DNA from: Arthrobacter_B citreus
GTDB taxonomy: Bacteria; Actinomycetota; Actinomycetes; Actinomycetales; Micrococcaceae
Strand: one strand, 5' to 3'
Assembly: GCF_042429235.1 (NCBI RefSeq)
Contig: NZ_JBHMBA010000001.1
DNA length: 64,000 nt
The notes under the pieces are model-generated. The model saw only the letters and a list, made by a program, of their open reading frames with translations, had not been told where the DNA came from and searched no databases. Made by a program: the position numbers and the translations under genes. This document shows positions 8,883 to 16,826 of the stretch, piece by piece (position 1 is the stretch's first letter; each line of letters starts with the position of its first letter).

Positions 8883-9238
8883 TCCGCTCCGCTCCCCGCT
8901 TTAGCTGCCGGATGCCGGTTGTCCTGCTGGATGCCGGATATGACTGGTGGATCCTGACGGCAGTTGGCGGATCCCGCATGGCTCTCCGCCCTTCCTCCAT
9001 AAGCGCGCCCGGAAAGCGTCATGTCAAGGAAATGGCGTGGTGCGAGGCTGGGCCACCGCAATTCCCAAAATTCAGGCCGGGAAAGTCCAAGCTGCGATAC
9101 CCCAGGCTCCACTCCTCAAGCTCGCCCCCCAGGCTGCGGCACCCCCAGGTTGCAGAGGGGCAAGCTGTGGAATTCCGGGCGGTGCATTTTCAGCGCCTGT
9201 TGAATTTTCATCGGGGGTGGGTTTTCCACGACGGGGGT
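8883..9238. other. Intergenic stretch without a supported gene
   Basis: This 356-bp stretch lies upstream of the DUF1622 gene (which reads away from it) and downstream of the small gene at 9239-9556. Open frames here have actinobacterial third-position statistics only weakly and no family match I can recognise. No strong hairpin or repeat was seen. Confidence 0.5.
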
Positions 9239-9556
9239 TTAGGCAGCGGCAGCGAGGGCTGTGGCGCTGTCCGGGTAGTAGAAGGACCAGTCGTCATAGG
9301 GGTCCTGCCATGCCGAATCGTCCCGGCTCACGCGCTGCACCGCCGCCGCCGGAACCCAGCGGTTGTGTGCACGTCCGACGTCGTCGATCCAGTGGAGAAG
9401 GACCGCTGTGCGGGTCCAAGCTGCCGCCTTTCCATCAATAGTCGACGACGGCGTGCGGCACCGGATGTACGGCTCACGGCGGTACGGGGCATGCGTGATC
9501 GCCCCGGGCGGACGGGTTAGCGAAGAAGTGGACGATGAAGGATCCGCGGGAGGCAT
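9239..9556 (-). CDS. Hypothetical 105-residue protein
   Basis: The C-terminal half (AAWTRTAVLLHWIDDVGRAH to SAWQDPYDD) looks like a folded small domain with conserved-looking Trp, His and Asp residues, while the first 45 residues are Ser/Pro-rich and may be partly non-native if the true start is internal. I recognise no named family. No strong ribosome binding site is seen for the ATG. It is kept as a probable gene because the amino-acid composition is protein-like and no better frame covers the stretch. Confidence 0.5.
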   Translation of the reverse strand: MPPADPSSSTSSLTRPPGAITHAPYRREPYIRCRTPSSTIDGKAAAWTRTAVLLHWIDDVGRAHNRWVPAAAVQRVSRDDSAWQDPYDDWSFYYPDSATALAAAA

Positions 9557-9636
9557 GGGATAACCATGCCGTGCGGCTCTGACACTTTGAGACTTCCCGG
9601 AAGGGAGGTCAGATCAGGCCCGAAGGGAGGGCAAGA

Positions 9637-10044
9637 TCAGGAGGCCAGGTCCCGCCATTTCGCGGCAGCCTTGTTGGACAGAGCGACGCTGTGGTCGGCA
9701 ACCCGGCGCGGGACAAGACGGATGACGGGCGCCAGCTCGGAGAAGGTTGGTCGAGCGGATTCGCCCTCGGAAAGCTTGGTGTGGGAGGGGCGGTTAGCCA
9801 CAAGATAGAAAACGGCCATCGTGGCGACCAGCAGGGAAATGAGCGTTAGGACACCCAGCCCGTACAAAGCCAGCAGGGCATAAACAGGGGATTCAAAGAG
9901 GCTGGCGATGAAATTGGCACTGCCCAGCAGCAGCCACAGCCAGAACGCCGCCACGAGCACCAGCATGGTGCGACCGCGACGGAAAAGCATTGCGGATTTT
10001 TTCCGCGCAAAAGGCACTTCTTGAGACTCTCCGCCCATTTCCAT
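9637..10044 (-). CDS. Hypothetical membrane protein, two helices
   Basis: A 135-residue product: basic N-terminus, two hydrophobic segments (about 26-49 and 54-82), then a soluble amphipathic tail with several Arg/Lys. It may be a membrane-anchored scaffold; I recognise no family. The ATG at 10044 opens with MEMGGES; an internal Met at residue 19 (MLFRRGRTM) directly precedes the first helix and is a possible alternative start. Confidence 0.6.
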   Translation of the reverse strand: MEMGGESQEVPFARKKSAMLFRRGRTMLVLVAAFWLWLLLGSANFIASLFESPVYALLALYGLGVLTLISLLVATMAVFYLVANRPSHTKLSEGESARPTFSELAPVIRLVPRRVADHSVALSNKAAAKWRDLAS

Positions 10045-10182
10045 TCCCCCAGCTACCGGACCGGCCCAGCAGGTCCTAAGCAGATAATAGCTCCTTTATA
10101 CGGGCATCCTACTCATCGGTGTGCCTGAATTTACTGTGTCGTTGCAGGAACGATATATCTGGAAGGTTCGGTTCGGCGCCCG

Positions 10183-11133
10183 TCATCCGCTGAAGACCTG
10201 CCCCGCGGTGTTCACAATCAAAACGACACCCAGAATTCCCGTTACCCAAGACAGCGTATTGGTGGATGTTCGGGTCAAGAAGCCATCCAGTTTCCTCAGG
10301 ACAGGATCCACCAGCCGGGCGGCGGCCAGGCGCGCAATCAGCAGCACCAACGCAGGAGCCACCATAAGCGTGCAGTAGGCGGCGAGGATGAGCCCGGGAA
10401 GCGGCCAGGTCAGCTCGGCGGTGCTGATCAAACCAATGGCGCCCAGATAAGGCAGCATGGTGGCGAGTTCAAGGGTGGTGGCTGCCAGGGCTAGGCCGAC
10501 CAGAGCTGCGGCACCGCCCCGCTGGGAATCAGTGCCCACCGCCCGGTGGCGCCATCTGGCAAGCCTGCCTGAAGGAAGCGCAGCGGCGGAGGTCTCGCCG
10601 GCACTTGGACCGCCACCGGCACTTGGGCCGCCACCGGCACTTGGGCCGATGCCGACGCTTGGACCGACACCAGCACTTGGGCCGGTGCCGCCGCCGGGAA
10701 GACCGAAGCTGGAAAGACTTGCCCCGGCGCCTCCGCCGCCAGCTGAAGAACCAGCACCATATCCATCGGCCACTCGCTGGTCAGCAGGGGTTTGAGTCTG
10801 GGACGGAACCCGCGCGGCCTTCTCCCGTTTCGCCTTGGCTTCGAGCTGGAAACTCCAGGCCAGGAGGGCGATGCCGGCACCAAGCAGTAGCACAGCGAAC
10901 CCGCGTGAGGCAAAGAAGGCGCCGTAGTTTTCGAGCACAAAGCCGGCGCCAAAGAGAATGGCCAGTCCAGCAGCAAAGTAGAAAACCGCCACTGTTGTCA
11001 GGAACAGCAGGATTCGGCCGGGACGCAGCCTGCCCGGAGCGAGCAGTAACCAGACCGGAATGAGCAGCGTGCCAAAACTGGTGGAGTCCACAAGTGCGAG
11101 GACGGCCAAGGCACCAAAGTGAGTAAGTTCCAT
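10183..11133 (-). CDS. GAP-family (Sap) exporter-like membrane protein
   Basis: A 316-residue protein of the GAP/Sap family, known from mycobacteria as a helper of peptidoglycolipid or sulfolipid export to the surface; the substrate here is unknown. The start MELTHFGALAVLALVDSTSFG fits the family N-terminus better than an upstream GTG. Three hydrophobic segments form the first half and three the second half, with the LVDSTSFGTLLIPVWLLL block characteristic. The central loop (about residues 105-205) is expanded by glycine/serine repeats of the form GPSAGVGPSVGIGPSAGGG, encoded by 18-bp direct repeats near 10600-10690. Confidence 0.78.
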   Translation of the reverse strand: MELTHFGALAVLALVDSTSFGTLLIPVWLLLAPGRLRPGRILLFLTTVAVFYFAAGLAILFGAGFVLENYGAFFASRGFAVLLLGAGIALLAWSFQLEAKAKREKAARVPSQTQTPADQRVADGYGAGSSAGGGGAGASLSSFGLPGGGTGPSAGVGPSVGIGPSAGGGPSAGGGPSAGETSAAALPSGRLARWRHRAVGTDSQRGGAAALVGLALAATTLELATMLPYLGAIGLISTAELTWPLPGLILAAYCTLMVAPALVLLIARLAAARLVDPVLRKLDGFLTRTSTNTLSWVTGILGVVLIVNTAGQVFSG

Positions 11134-11286
11134 GGCAGCAACAGTAAAAGGCCGCCGCACCGCCGTCGTCCGTCAAAAGGAGGACTCAGGATGGGCACGG
11201 ACCTCCGAACGGACCACTGTAATGCCAAGGGTCAAGCCTGCTGCACTGCCGCTGCTGCCCCTGGCTGATACCCCTTGATCGCTCGC

Positions 11287-11330
11287 CCCTGACTGATACA
11301 CACCCTGACTGATACACACCCTGACTGACC
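11287..11330. repeat. 16-bp tandem repeat
   Basis: Two exact copies of CCCTGACTGATACACA (11287-11302, 11303-11318) and a partial third copy up to 11330. They lie in the gap between the GAP-family gene and the 3' end of the amino-acid permease. Nothing else is recognised in this gap. Confidence 0.85.
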
Positions 11331-11355
11331 CCCCCCTGAAGCACTTCCCGCGGCG

Positions 11356-12819
11356 CTACGCCGTCCCCGGCGCGGGTGGCTGGGCCAGCCGAGGACTTCC
11401 GGGATTGAGCAGTGAATGCCGCCGCCCGTAGAACCAGTAGATCAAGAGCCCAATGACCAGCCAAACCCCGAAACGCAGCCAGGTTTCCCAGTGCAGCTGC
11501 AGCATCAGAAACCCGGAGGAGAGCACACCAAAGGCCGGAATCCACGGCATCAGGGGCAGGCGGAACTCACGGGGCGCATCGGGCTGGCGGCGGCGCAGGA
11601 CGATGACGGCAACGCTCACCACTACGAAGGCCGCGAGGATGCCGATGTTCGTGAGGTCGGCGACGGCCCGGATGGGAAAGACACCGGCGAGCAGGGCTGA
11701 GGCAATGCCCGCTATCCAGGTCACCCGCTGCGGGGTGTCACGCCGGTCGGTGCCGGAGAACCAGCCGGGCAGCAGCCCGTCGCGGCTCATCGAGAACCAC
11801 ACCCGGGTGACGCCCAGCAGGAACGTCAGCATAACGGTGAGGATGGACAGCACGGCAAAGGCCGAAATCACAGTGGCAATGACCGGCAGTCCAACGGATT
11901 GGAAAGCTGAGGCAAACCCGGCGGTGGGGCTGATGTCGGTGTATTTCTGCATGCCGGTCAGGACCAGCGTGGCCAGGATGTACAGCACCATGGCCACACC
12001 GAGCGACAGTAGGATCGCCTTGGGCATGTGCTTCTTGCCGTCGGTGGCCTCCTCCGCGGCCGTACTCATGGCGTCGTATCCAAACACCGCAAAAAACACA
12101 GTGGCAGCGCCGGTGAACACCGCACCGAAGCCATTGGGCAGGAACGGCGAGTAGTTCTCCGGGTTGATATAGAAGAAGCCAAGACCCACGATGAACAGGA
12201 TCAGCACCACTTTGATGGCCACCGCCACGAGCTCGAACCGGCCAAAGGTCTTGGTGCCGCGGCTGAGGATCCAGGTGATGAACAGGCAGACCACCAGGGC
12301 TGGAACATTGATGACGCCGCCCTCCACGGTGTCTCCCGTGCCCTGCATCCAGGCCGGAACATCGATGCCGATGCCGGCCATGAACTCAGTGAAATAGCCG
12401 GAAATGCCGATGGCGACCACCGCCACAATGGCCGTGTATTCCAGCAGCAGATCCCAGCCGATAAACCAGCCAATAATCTCGCCCAGGGCCACGTACCCAT
12501 AGGTGTAGGCCGAGCCGGCGCGTGGAACCATACCGGCAAACTCGGCGTAGGACATGGCGGCCGCGGCGCTGGCAAGGCCTGCGATCAGGAAGGAAATCAG
12601 TACGGCAGGCCCGACGCCGGGGGCGTCAGGCCCGCCGTTGGCCACCAGGCCGGCGAGGGTAAAGATGCCGATGCCGATAATGCCGCCGACGCCGATGGCC
12701 GTCAGCTGCCACAGGCCAAGGCTTTTGAAGAGCTTGTTGCCGGTTGTTTCGTCTTCCACCTCGTCGATGGGCTTGCGCCGGAAAAGGGACGAGGAGGACG
12801 AGCTTTCTGCCGTGGCCAT
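11356..12819 (-). CDS. APC-family amino acid permease (cationic amino acid/YfnA type)
   Basis: A 487-residue secondary transporter with twelve hydrophobic segments. The N-terminal GLWQLTAIGVGGIIGIGIFTL carries the APC Gly-rich TM1 substrate-binding bend, and VPRAGSAYTYGYVALGEIIGWFIGWDLLLEY is the TM3-TM4 signature of the cationic amino acid transporter (CAT) and YfnA branch. It probably imports or exchanges amino acids; specificity cannot be read off. The Ser-rich N-terminus precedes the first helix. The gene appears monocistronic. Confidence 0.9.
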   Translation of the reverse strand: MATAESSSSSSLFRRKPIDEVEDETTGNKLFKSLGLWQLTAIGVGGIIGIGIFTLAGLVANGGPDAPGVGPAVLISFLIAGLASAAAAMSYAEFAGMVPRAGSAYTYGYVALGEIIGWFIGWDLLLEYTAIVAVVAIGISGYFTEFMAGIGIDVPAWMQGTGDTVEGGVINVPALVVCLFITWILSRGTKTFGRFELVAVAIKVVLILFIVGLGFFYINPENYSPFLPNGFGAVFTGAATVFFAVFGYDAMSTAAEEATDGKKHMPKAILLSLGVAMVLYILATLVLTGMQKYTDISPTAGFASAFQSVGLPVIATVISAFAVLSILTVMLTFLLGVTRVWFSMSRDGLLPGWFSGTDRRDTPQRVTWIAGIASALLAGVFPIRAVADLTNIGILAAFVVVSVAVIVLRRRQPDAPREFRLPLMPWIPAFGVLSSGFLMLQLHWETWLRFGVWLVIGLLIYWFYGRRHSLLNPGSPRLAQPPAPGTA

Positions 12820-12953
12820 GGGAGGCTCCGATCATCGCTGCCGGTATCTGGCTGGGGCCACCGGAGCGTCTTTCCGGCGACCCCAGCAGTATCGTCCCGG
12901 CTAAACCGCCTTGGAAAGAGCAGACGGGCAAAAAATGCCGGCGCCGGAGGCCG

Positions 12954-13346
12954 CTACTGCCCCGTTCCGGGTTTCCTCTCCACCGGGGCAGGCCCGTTGC
13001 CGGACTCTTTTTCTTCCTGCCCGTGGGCGGGGGAATCGACGAACTTCAGTCCAACCACGCAGCCGATGATCCCGGCAAGGAAAAGGATCTTCAGCAGGCC
13101 GGGCTGTTCATTGCCGAAGATCATGGCATAGGCCACGGTCAGGACCGCGCCGAGGCCGGTCCATACTGCATAGGCGGTGGAGATCGGAATGAAGTTCATG
13201 GCGTAGGAAAGACCCACCATGGAAAGAACGCCGGCGGCGAGGAAAATCAAGGACGGCAGGAGGATGGTGAAGCCCGCCGACGCATCAAGGGCGGTTGCCC
13301 AGACGGCTTCCAGGACGGCGCTGAGGAGCAGAACGATCCACGGCAT
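12954..13346 (-). CDS. SMR transporter subunit B (probable guanidinium exporter)
   Basis: Second member of a paired small-multidrug-resistance system. The ATG at 13346 lies two bases after the stop of the first SMR gene. The 130-residue product has four helices, the membrane-embedded Glu at 13 (LEAVWATAL) that binds proton and substrate, and the TAYAVWTGLGAV motif of the SugE/Gdx branch, plus a polar C-terminal tail of about 25 residues (SPAHGQEEKESGNG) that its partner lacks. Given the guanidine riboswitch upstream, the pair most likely forms a heterodimeric guanidinium/H+ antiporter in the cytoplasmic membrane. Confidence 0.9.
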   Translation of the reverse strand: MPWIVLLLSAVLEAVWATALDASAGFTILLPSLIFLAAGVLSMVGLSYAMNFIPISTAYAVWTGLGAVLTVAYAMIFGNEQPGLLKILFLAGIIGCVVGLKFVDSPAHGQEEKESGNGPAPVERKPGTGQ

Positions 13347-13348
13347 GC

Positions 13349-13663
13349 TTAGCCCACCACCTTCAGGCCGACGACGCAGCCCACCACGCCGAGCAGCAGC
13401 AGGACCTTGATGACCGTGGCTTTCTCGCCGCCGAACACCATGGCGTACGCAGCGGTCAGGACGGCGCCGATGCCCACCCATACGGCATATGCCGTGCCCA
13501 CGGGAATGGACTGCATGGCGACGGCCAGACCGGCCATGCTGAGAATGATGCCCGCGGCAAAGATGATGGTCGGCCACAGGCGCCGGAAGTTCTGTGACTT
13601 CCCGAGCGCCGTTGCCCAAACGGCCTCCAGCATGCCGGAGAGAACAAGAATGACCCATGCCAT
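13349..13663 (-). CDS. SMR transporter subunit A (probable guanidinium exporter)
   Basis: A 104-residue, four-helix SMR protein of the SugE/Gdx type: MAWVILVLSGMLEAVWATALGKS with Glu13 and Trp16, a TM2 Ser in LSMAGLAVAM and the TM3 signature PVGTAYAVWVGIGAV. Gdx proteins exchange guanidinium for protons. The Shine-Dalgarno AAAGGA sits six bases upstream and directly abuts the 3' end of the riboswitch at 13677, so ligand binding is likely to control translation. The gene is first in a two-gene operon with the 130-residue partner. Confidence 0.93.
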   Translation of the reverse strand: MAWVILVLSGMLEAVWATALGKSQNFRRLWPTIIFAAGIILSMAGLAVAMQSIPVGTAYAVWVGIGAVLTAAYAMVFGGEKATVIKVLLLLGVVGCVVGLKVVG

Positions 13664-13676
13664 GATGAATTCCTTT

Positions 13677-13717
13677 GGCCAGTCTTGTCGCTGTCCGGGT
13701 ACTGAACCGTCGTCCGG
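13677..13717 (-). promoter_or_regulatory. Guanidine-III (ykkC-III) riboswitch aptamer
   Basis: Read on the minus strand, the 41 nt begin CCGGACGACGG, continue with GUACCCGGACAG and end CGACAAGACUGGCC. This closely follows the ykkC-III consensus as I remember it (CCGGACGA..., GUACCCGG, CAG-GACAAGAC): the CCGG of the first block pairs with the CCGG of GUACCCGG, and CAGU pairs with ACUG to make the second pseudoknotted helix. The class binds guanidinium and precedes SMR exporters in actinobacteria, exactly as here. The aptamer ends immediately before the ribosome binding site of the first SMR gene. Confidence 0.9.
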
Positions 13718-13772
13718 AGACCGGGATGCGGTCTTGGCCTCCTACGGTAGCAAATCCGAAACGGGGCTGCTG

Positions 13773-15089
13773 TTACCGCTGGATCATCCCTTCCACTTCC
13801 TTCTTGAAGGCCTCGGCCGCGTCCTGGGGGCTCATGCTTCCGGCAAGAACTTCGCTGGTGTACCGCACAATGACGTTTTGCACATCGCTGGCCCCAACCG
13901 GCGGCACCGGCGGAGCGCTGTCGACGTCGGGCTCGATCTCGGCAAGGAAATCCAGCACCTCAACGTTGGCGGGTGACAATGCGTCGGTGATGGACTCCTT
14001 GACCTCCGAGTTGGTGGGAACGCCCCGGTCGGTCAGAAGGGCCTCGCCCGCGGCTTTGTCATTGATCAGGAAGTTGATGAATTCCGCGGTTTCTTCCGGA
14101 TGTTCCGTCCGGGACGAGGCGGACCAGAACATGGTGGGTTTGAAGTACATCCCGTTGCTCGAGACGCTGCCTTCGGAGCTGGGCGGCCGCAGCATTTTGA
14201 TGTCGGTGCCGGTGGTGGCTTCAAGCGATCCCAGCTGGTTGGTCCACCACCAGCTCATGGCCATCTTGTTGGTTCCGAACATGCTGCTCTCCATGGACGC
14301 GCTGTTGTCCTCGGTGAAGATGGTGACGGGAGGGCTGGCCTGTTCATCCAGCTGGCTCTTGAGCTGTTCCCAGTAACCGGCAGCCGTAGCGGTTTCGAAG
14401 CCGAGCTCGCCGTCGTCGGTGTAGAGCTGTTCACCGTGCTGCCGCAGCCAAATGATGAAGTTTCCCTCGTTGGAGCCGTAGGAGGCGCCGTAGCTGTCGC
14501 CGTTGCCAGCGGCAGTCAGTGCGGCAGCGGTTTGCCGGTAGTCCTCCCACGTCCAGGTTTTATCGTCCGGCAGGGGGACGCCCGCGGCGTCGAAGAGGGC
14601 GGTGTTGGCCATGATGACGTAGGCATTGAAACCCGTGCTCAGTCCGTACTGGCTGCCTTCGTACTGGCCTGACGCCAGATCGTCCTCACCGATGTTGGAA
14701 GTGTCGATGCCGTCCTGTGCCGCAAGGTCCAGGAGCGCTCCGCGTCCGCCGTATTCCGCGATGTACTTCTGGTCCATCTGGATAATGTCCGGGGTGTCGC
14801 CGCCGGCGGTCACGGTGGCGAGCTTGTCCCAGTAGCTGCTCCATTCGCCGGGCTGCGGCTTGATGGTGATGTTGGGATGGCTGTCCTCGAATGAGTCGAT
14901 GGCCGCCTGGGTCTGCTTATTGAGGAACTCGTTTCCCCACCAGGTGAACGTCAGTTCCACGGGAGCATCGGGGTCAGCGGCTGACTCGTCGGATCCACAG
15001 CTTGTCAGGAGCAAACCGGCCACGGCTGCGAGCGACAGGAGCTTGGTGCGGGTGTTGGAGCGGTTGGCATTTCGTTTCATGATCGTCAT
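13773..15089 (-). CDS. CUT1-type sugar ABC solute-binding lipoprotein
   Basis: Extracytoplasmic sugar-binding lipoprotein (family 1). The signal peptide ends in the lipobox LLTSC with Cys31 as the lipidation site, followed by a Ser/Asp-rich linker and FTWWGNEF, the strand that opens SBP_bac_1 folds. GGDTPDIIQMDQKYIAEYGGRG and WTWEDYRQTAAAL are typical CUT1 elements. Start: ATG 15089 or the in-frame ATG at 15080, both behind GGAAGG. It has no permease genes of its own and resembles, more distantly, the two binding proteins at 28806 and 30367, so it may share the permease pair at 31745-33599. A perfect LacI-type palindrome lies at 15111-15122, just upstream. Confidence 0.9.
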   Translation of the reverse strand: MTIMKRNANRSNTRTKLLSLAAVAGLLLTSCGSDESAADPDAPVELTFTWWGNEFLNKQTQAAIDSFEDSHPNITIKPQPGEWSSYWDKLATVTAGGDTPDIIQMDQKYIAEYGGRGALLDLAAQDGIDTSNIGEDDLASGQYEGSQYGLSTGFNAYVIMANTALFDAAGVPLPDDKTWTWEDYRQTAAALTAAGNGDSYGASYGSNEGNFIIWLRQHGEQLYTDDGELGFETATAAGYWEQLKSQLDEQASPPVTIFTEDNSASMESSMFGTNKMAMSWWWTNQLGSLEATTGTDIKMLRPPSSEGSVSSNGMYFKPTMFWSASSRTEHPEETAEFINFLINDKAAGEALLTDRGVPTNSEVKESITDALSPANVEVLDFLAEIEPDVDSAPPVPPVGASDVQNVIVRYTSEVLAGSMSPQDAAEAFKKEVEGMIQR

Positions 15090-15110
15090 CGACCTTCCGT
15101 AGCGGAATAA

Positions 15111-15122
15111 GAAAACGTTTTC
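15111..15122. promoter_or_regulatory. LacI-type operator GAAAACGTTTTC
   Basis: A perfect 12-bp palindrome with central CG, the hallmark of LacI/GalR-family sites. It is 22 bases upstream of the start codon of the sugar-binding protein read on the minus strand. A related site is at 15232-15245 for the divergent pectate lyase gene. Confidence 0.75.
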
Positions 15123-15222
15123 CCGAGCTGCGGGTGAGTATTCCAACGCCGTTCCGCTGCTGTCAATAGTGTCTGGAAAGGAAGAGCTCAGGCGGGGCGT
15201 TGGGGCCGGAGTCTAAAAGCCC

Positions 15223-15251
15223 TTGACCCCGAGAAAACGCTTTCTTACGAT
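15223..15251 (+). promoter_or_regulatory. Pectate lyase promoter with LacI operator in the spacer
   Basis: TTGACC (15223-15228) and TACGAT (15246-15251) are 17 bp apart, a near-ideal sigma70-type promoter. The spacer contains AGAAAACGCTTTCT (15232-15245), a LacI-type near-palindrome. A repressor bound there would occlude both promoter elements. It lies about 95 bp upstream of the lyase start codon. Confidence 0.7.
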
Positions 15252-15346
15252 GGGCCGTTCAGGCCGGACATCGGGCACCCGCCGGCGGGGCGAAGTGCCG
15301 CCGCCGCGGAGGCTCGGAACGGTACGCACTCTCAATGAGGAGAATC

Positions 15347-16705
15347 ATGGCGGGAAAGTCTTCACGGCTGGCATCGGGATTGGCCCTAAGCGTGGCGGCG
15401 GCGTTGCTTGCCGCACCTGGAGCAGCTGCGGCACCACCGCAGGACAAGGGACAGGCTAAAGTCCCGCTTGAGCGGCAGGTTCTGCCTGCGGGTGACGGAT
15501 TCGCATCCTTCAACGGCGGAACCACAGGCGGTGCCGGCGCCGGCCAGGATCGGGTGTACGACGTCGAAACCCGCTTCCAGCTGCAGGCGGCACTTGCGGA
15601 GGCCGGGCAGGAGCCGAAAATCATCCGCGTCCACGGCGAAGTGCTCGGAAACGCAGACGCGGCAGGCAACCCGCTGACCTGTGAAGACTATGCAGAGGGA
15701 ACCGGTTACACCTTGGAGGGTTACCTGGCGGCCTATGACCCGGCCGTCTACGGGTGGGACCGCGAGCCGGAGGGAGAGCTGGAAGATGCACGCCTGAGGG
15801 CCGCCGCCCGGCAGAAGCAAACCATGCTGACGTCAGTGCCCAGCAACACGACTATCGTGGGCGCAACCCCTCAGGCAACGCTGCGGGGGCTGTCCCTGCA
15901 GGTCAACGGGTCCTCGAACGTGATAATCCGGAACCTCAATCACGCTGCCGTCAGTGACTGCTTTCCGCAGTGGGATCCCACGGATGGTGCCGCTGGAAAC
16001 TGGAACAGCGAGTACGACATGGTGCAGATCATCAATCGGGCCGAAAATGTCTGGGTGGACCACAACCACTACACCGATGCTCCGGGGTTCGATGATCTGG
16101 CTCCGGAGTACTTTGGCCGTCCGTTTCGGCAGCATGACGGTTCCGTGGACATCACCAACGGATCCGATCTCGTCACGGTGTCCTACAACCGGTTCGAGGA
16201 CCGCGACAAGCTGATGCTGATCGGCTCCACCGATTCCACCAACCGCGGCGACGTCGGACGGTTGCGGGTGACGATGCATCACAATGAATTCGTCAACATC
16301 GGCCAGCGGGCGCCGCGCGTGCGCTTCGGACAGGTGGACGTCTACAACAACCACTTTGTCATTGCCGAAAACGCGCGGGTGCCCTTCGTGTACAGCCTGG
16401 GTGCGGGGTTCGAATCGCACCTTTGGGCCGAAGCGAATGCCTTTACGGTTCCGGCCGGTTTTGATCCGGCCCGGATCATCGGGCATTACAAGGGAACGCG
16501 GATCACCACGACGGCGAATACCGTCAACGGCCACAAGGCTGACCTGCGGTCGCTCTACAATGCTGCGGCGCCGGCCGACAAGCAGTTGACCGCGGACACC
16601 AGCTGGCAGCCGACCGCGCGCACCAAGGTGTCGCCGGCGCAGGCCATCCCGTCCCTGTTGAAGAAGAACACCGGGCCGATCTTCACGTCGTCCTCTTCCC
16701 GCTAG
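15347..16705 (+). CDS. Secreted pectate lyase, polysaccharide lyase family 1
   Basis: Extracellular pectate lyase: cleaves de-esterified homogalacturonan by Ca-dependent beta-elimination. The ATG at 15347 follows GAGGAG at 15337; an upstream ATG contains that ribosome site and is less likely. A Sec signal peptide with AxA cleavage near residue 28 is clear. The parallel beta-helix signatures are present: WVDHNHYTD at 236-244 (Ca site region) and the catalytic pattern R321-A-P-R-V-R326, followed by VDVYNNHF. Length (452) is normal for a single-domain enzyme; no carbohydrate-binding module is seen. Transcription is probably controlled by the operator in its promoter. Confidence 0.93.
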   Translation: MAGKSSRLASGLALSVAAALLAAPGAAAAPPQDKGQAKVPLERQVLPAGDGFASFNGGTTGGAGAGQDRVYDVETRFQLQAALAEAGQEPKIIRVHGEVLGNADAAGNPLTCEDYAEGTGYTLEGYLAAYDPAVYGWDREPEGELEDARLRAAARQKQTMLTSVPSNTTIVGATPQATLRGLSLQVNGSSNVIIRNLNHAAVSDCFPQWDPTDGAAGNWNSEYDMVQIINRAENVWVDHNHYTDAPGFDDLAPEYFGRPFRQHDGSVDITNGSDLVTVSYNRFEDRDKLMLIGSTDSTNRGDVGRLRVTMHHNEFVNIGQRAPRVRFGQVDVYNNHFVIAENARVPFVYSLGAGFESHLWAEANAFTVPAGFDPARIIGHYKGTRITTTANTVNGHKADLRSLYNAAAPADKQLTADTSWQPTARTKVSPAQAIPSLLKKNTGPIFTSSSSR

Positions 16706-16784
16706 CTGGGTTCTCTTAGCCGGGTTCCTTTAGCCGGTCCATTAACCCGGGCCCCGCTAGCCCTTTCCCGCTAGCCCTTTCCTG

Positions 16785-16826
16785 TTAGCCCAGCCGGGTT
16801 AGCCCAGCCGGGTTAGCCCAGCCGGG
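16785..16826. repeat. 14-bp tandem repeat, three exact copies
   Basis: TTAGCCCAGCCGGG is repeated exactly at 16785-16798, 16799-16812 and 16813-16826; the last copy covers the stop codon and last codons of the MFS gene. Upstream (16700-16784) is a degenerate version with GCTAGCCCTTTCC units. Confidence 0.9.

Noticed and set aside
12954..13658. One 234-residue frame covering both SMR genes
   Set aside because: Its first 104 residues are the wrong frame of the first SMR gene; the real second gene starts at 13346.
16400..16430. tRNA T-arm-like GGTTCGAATC in the pectate lyase gene
   Set aside because: No acceptor or anticodon arms around it; it is coding sequence.
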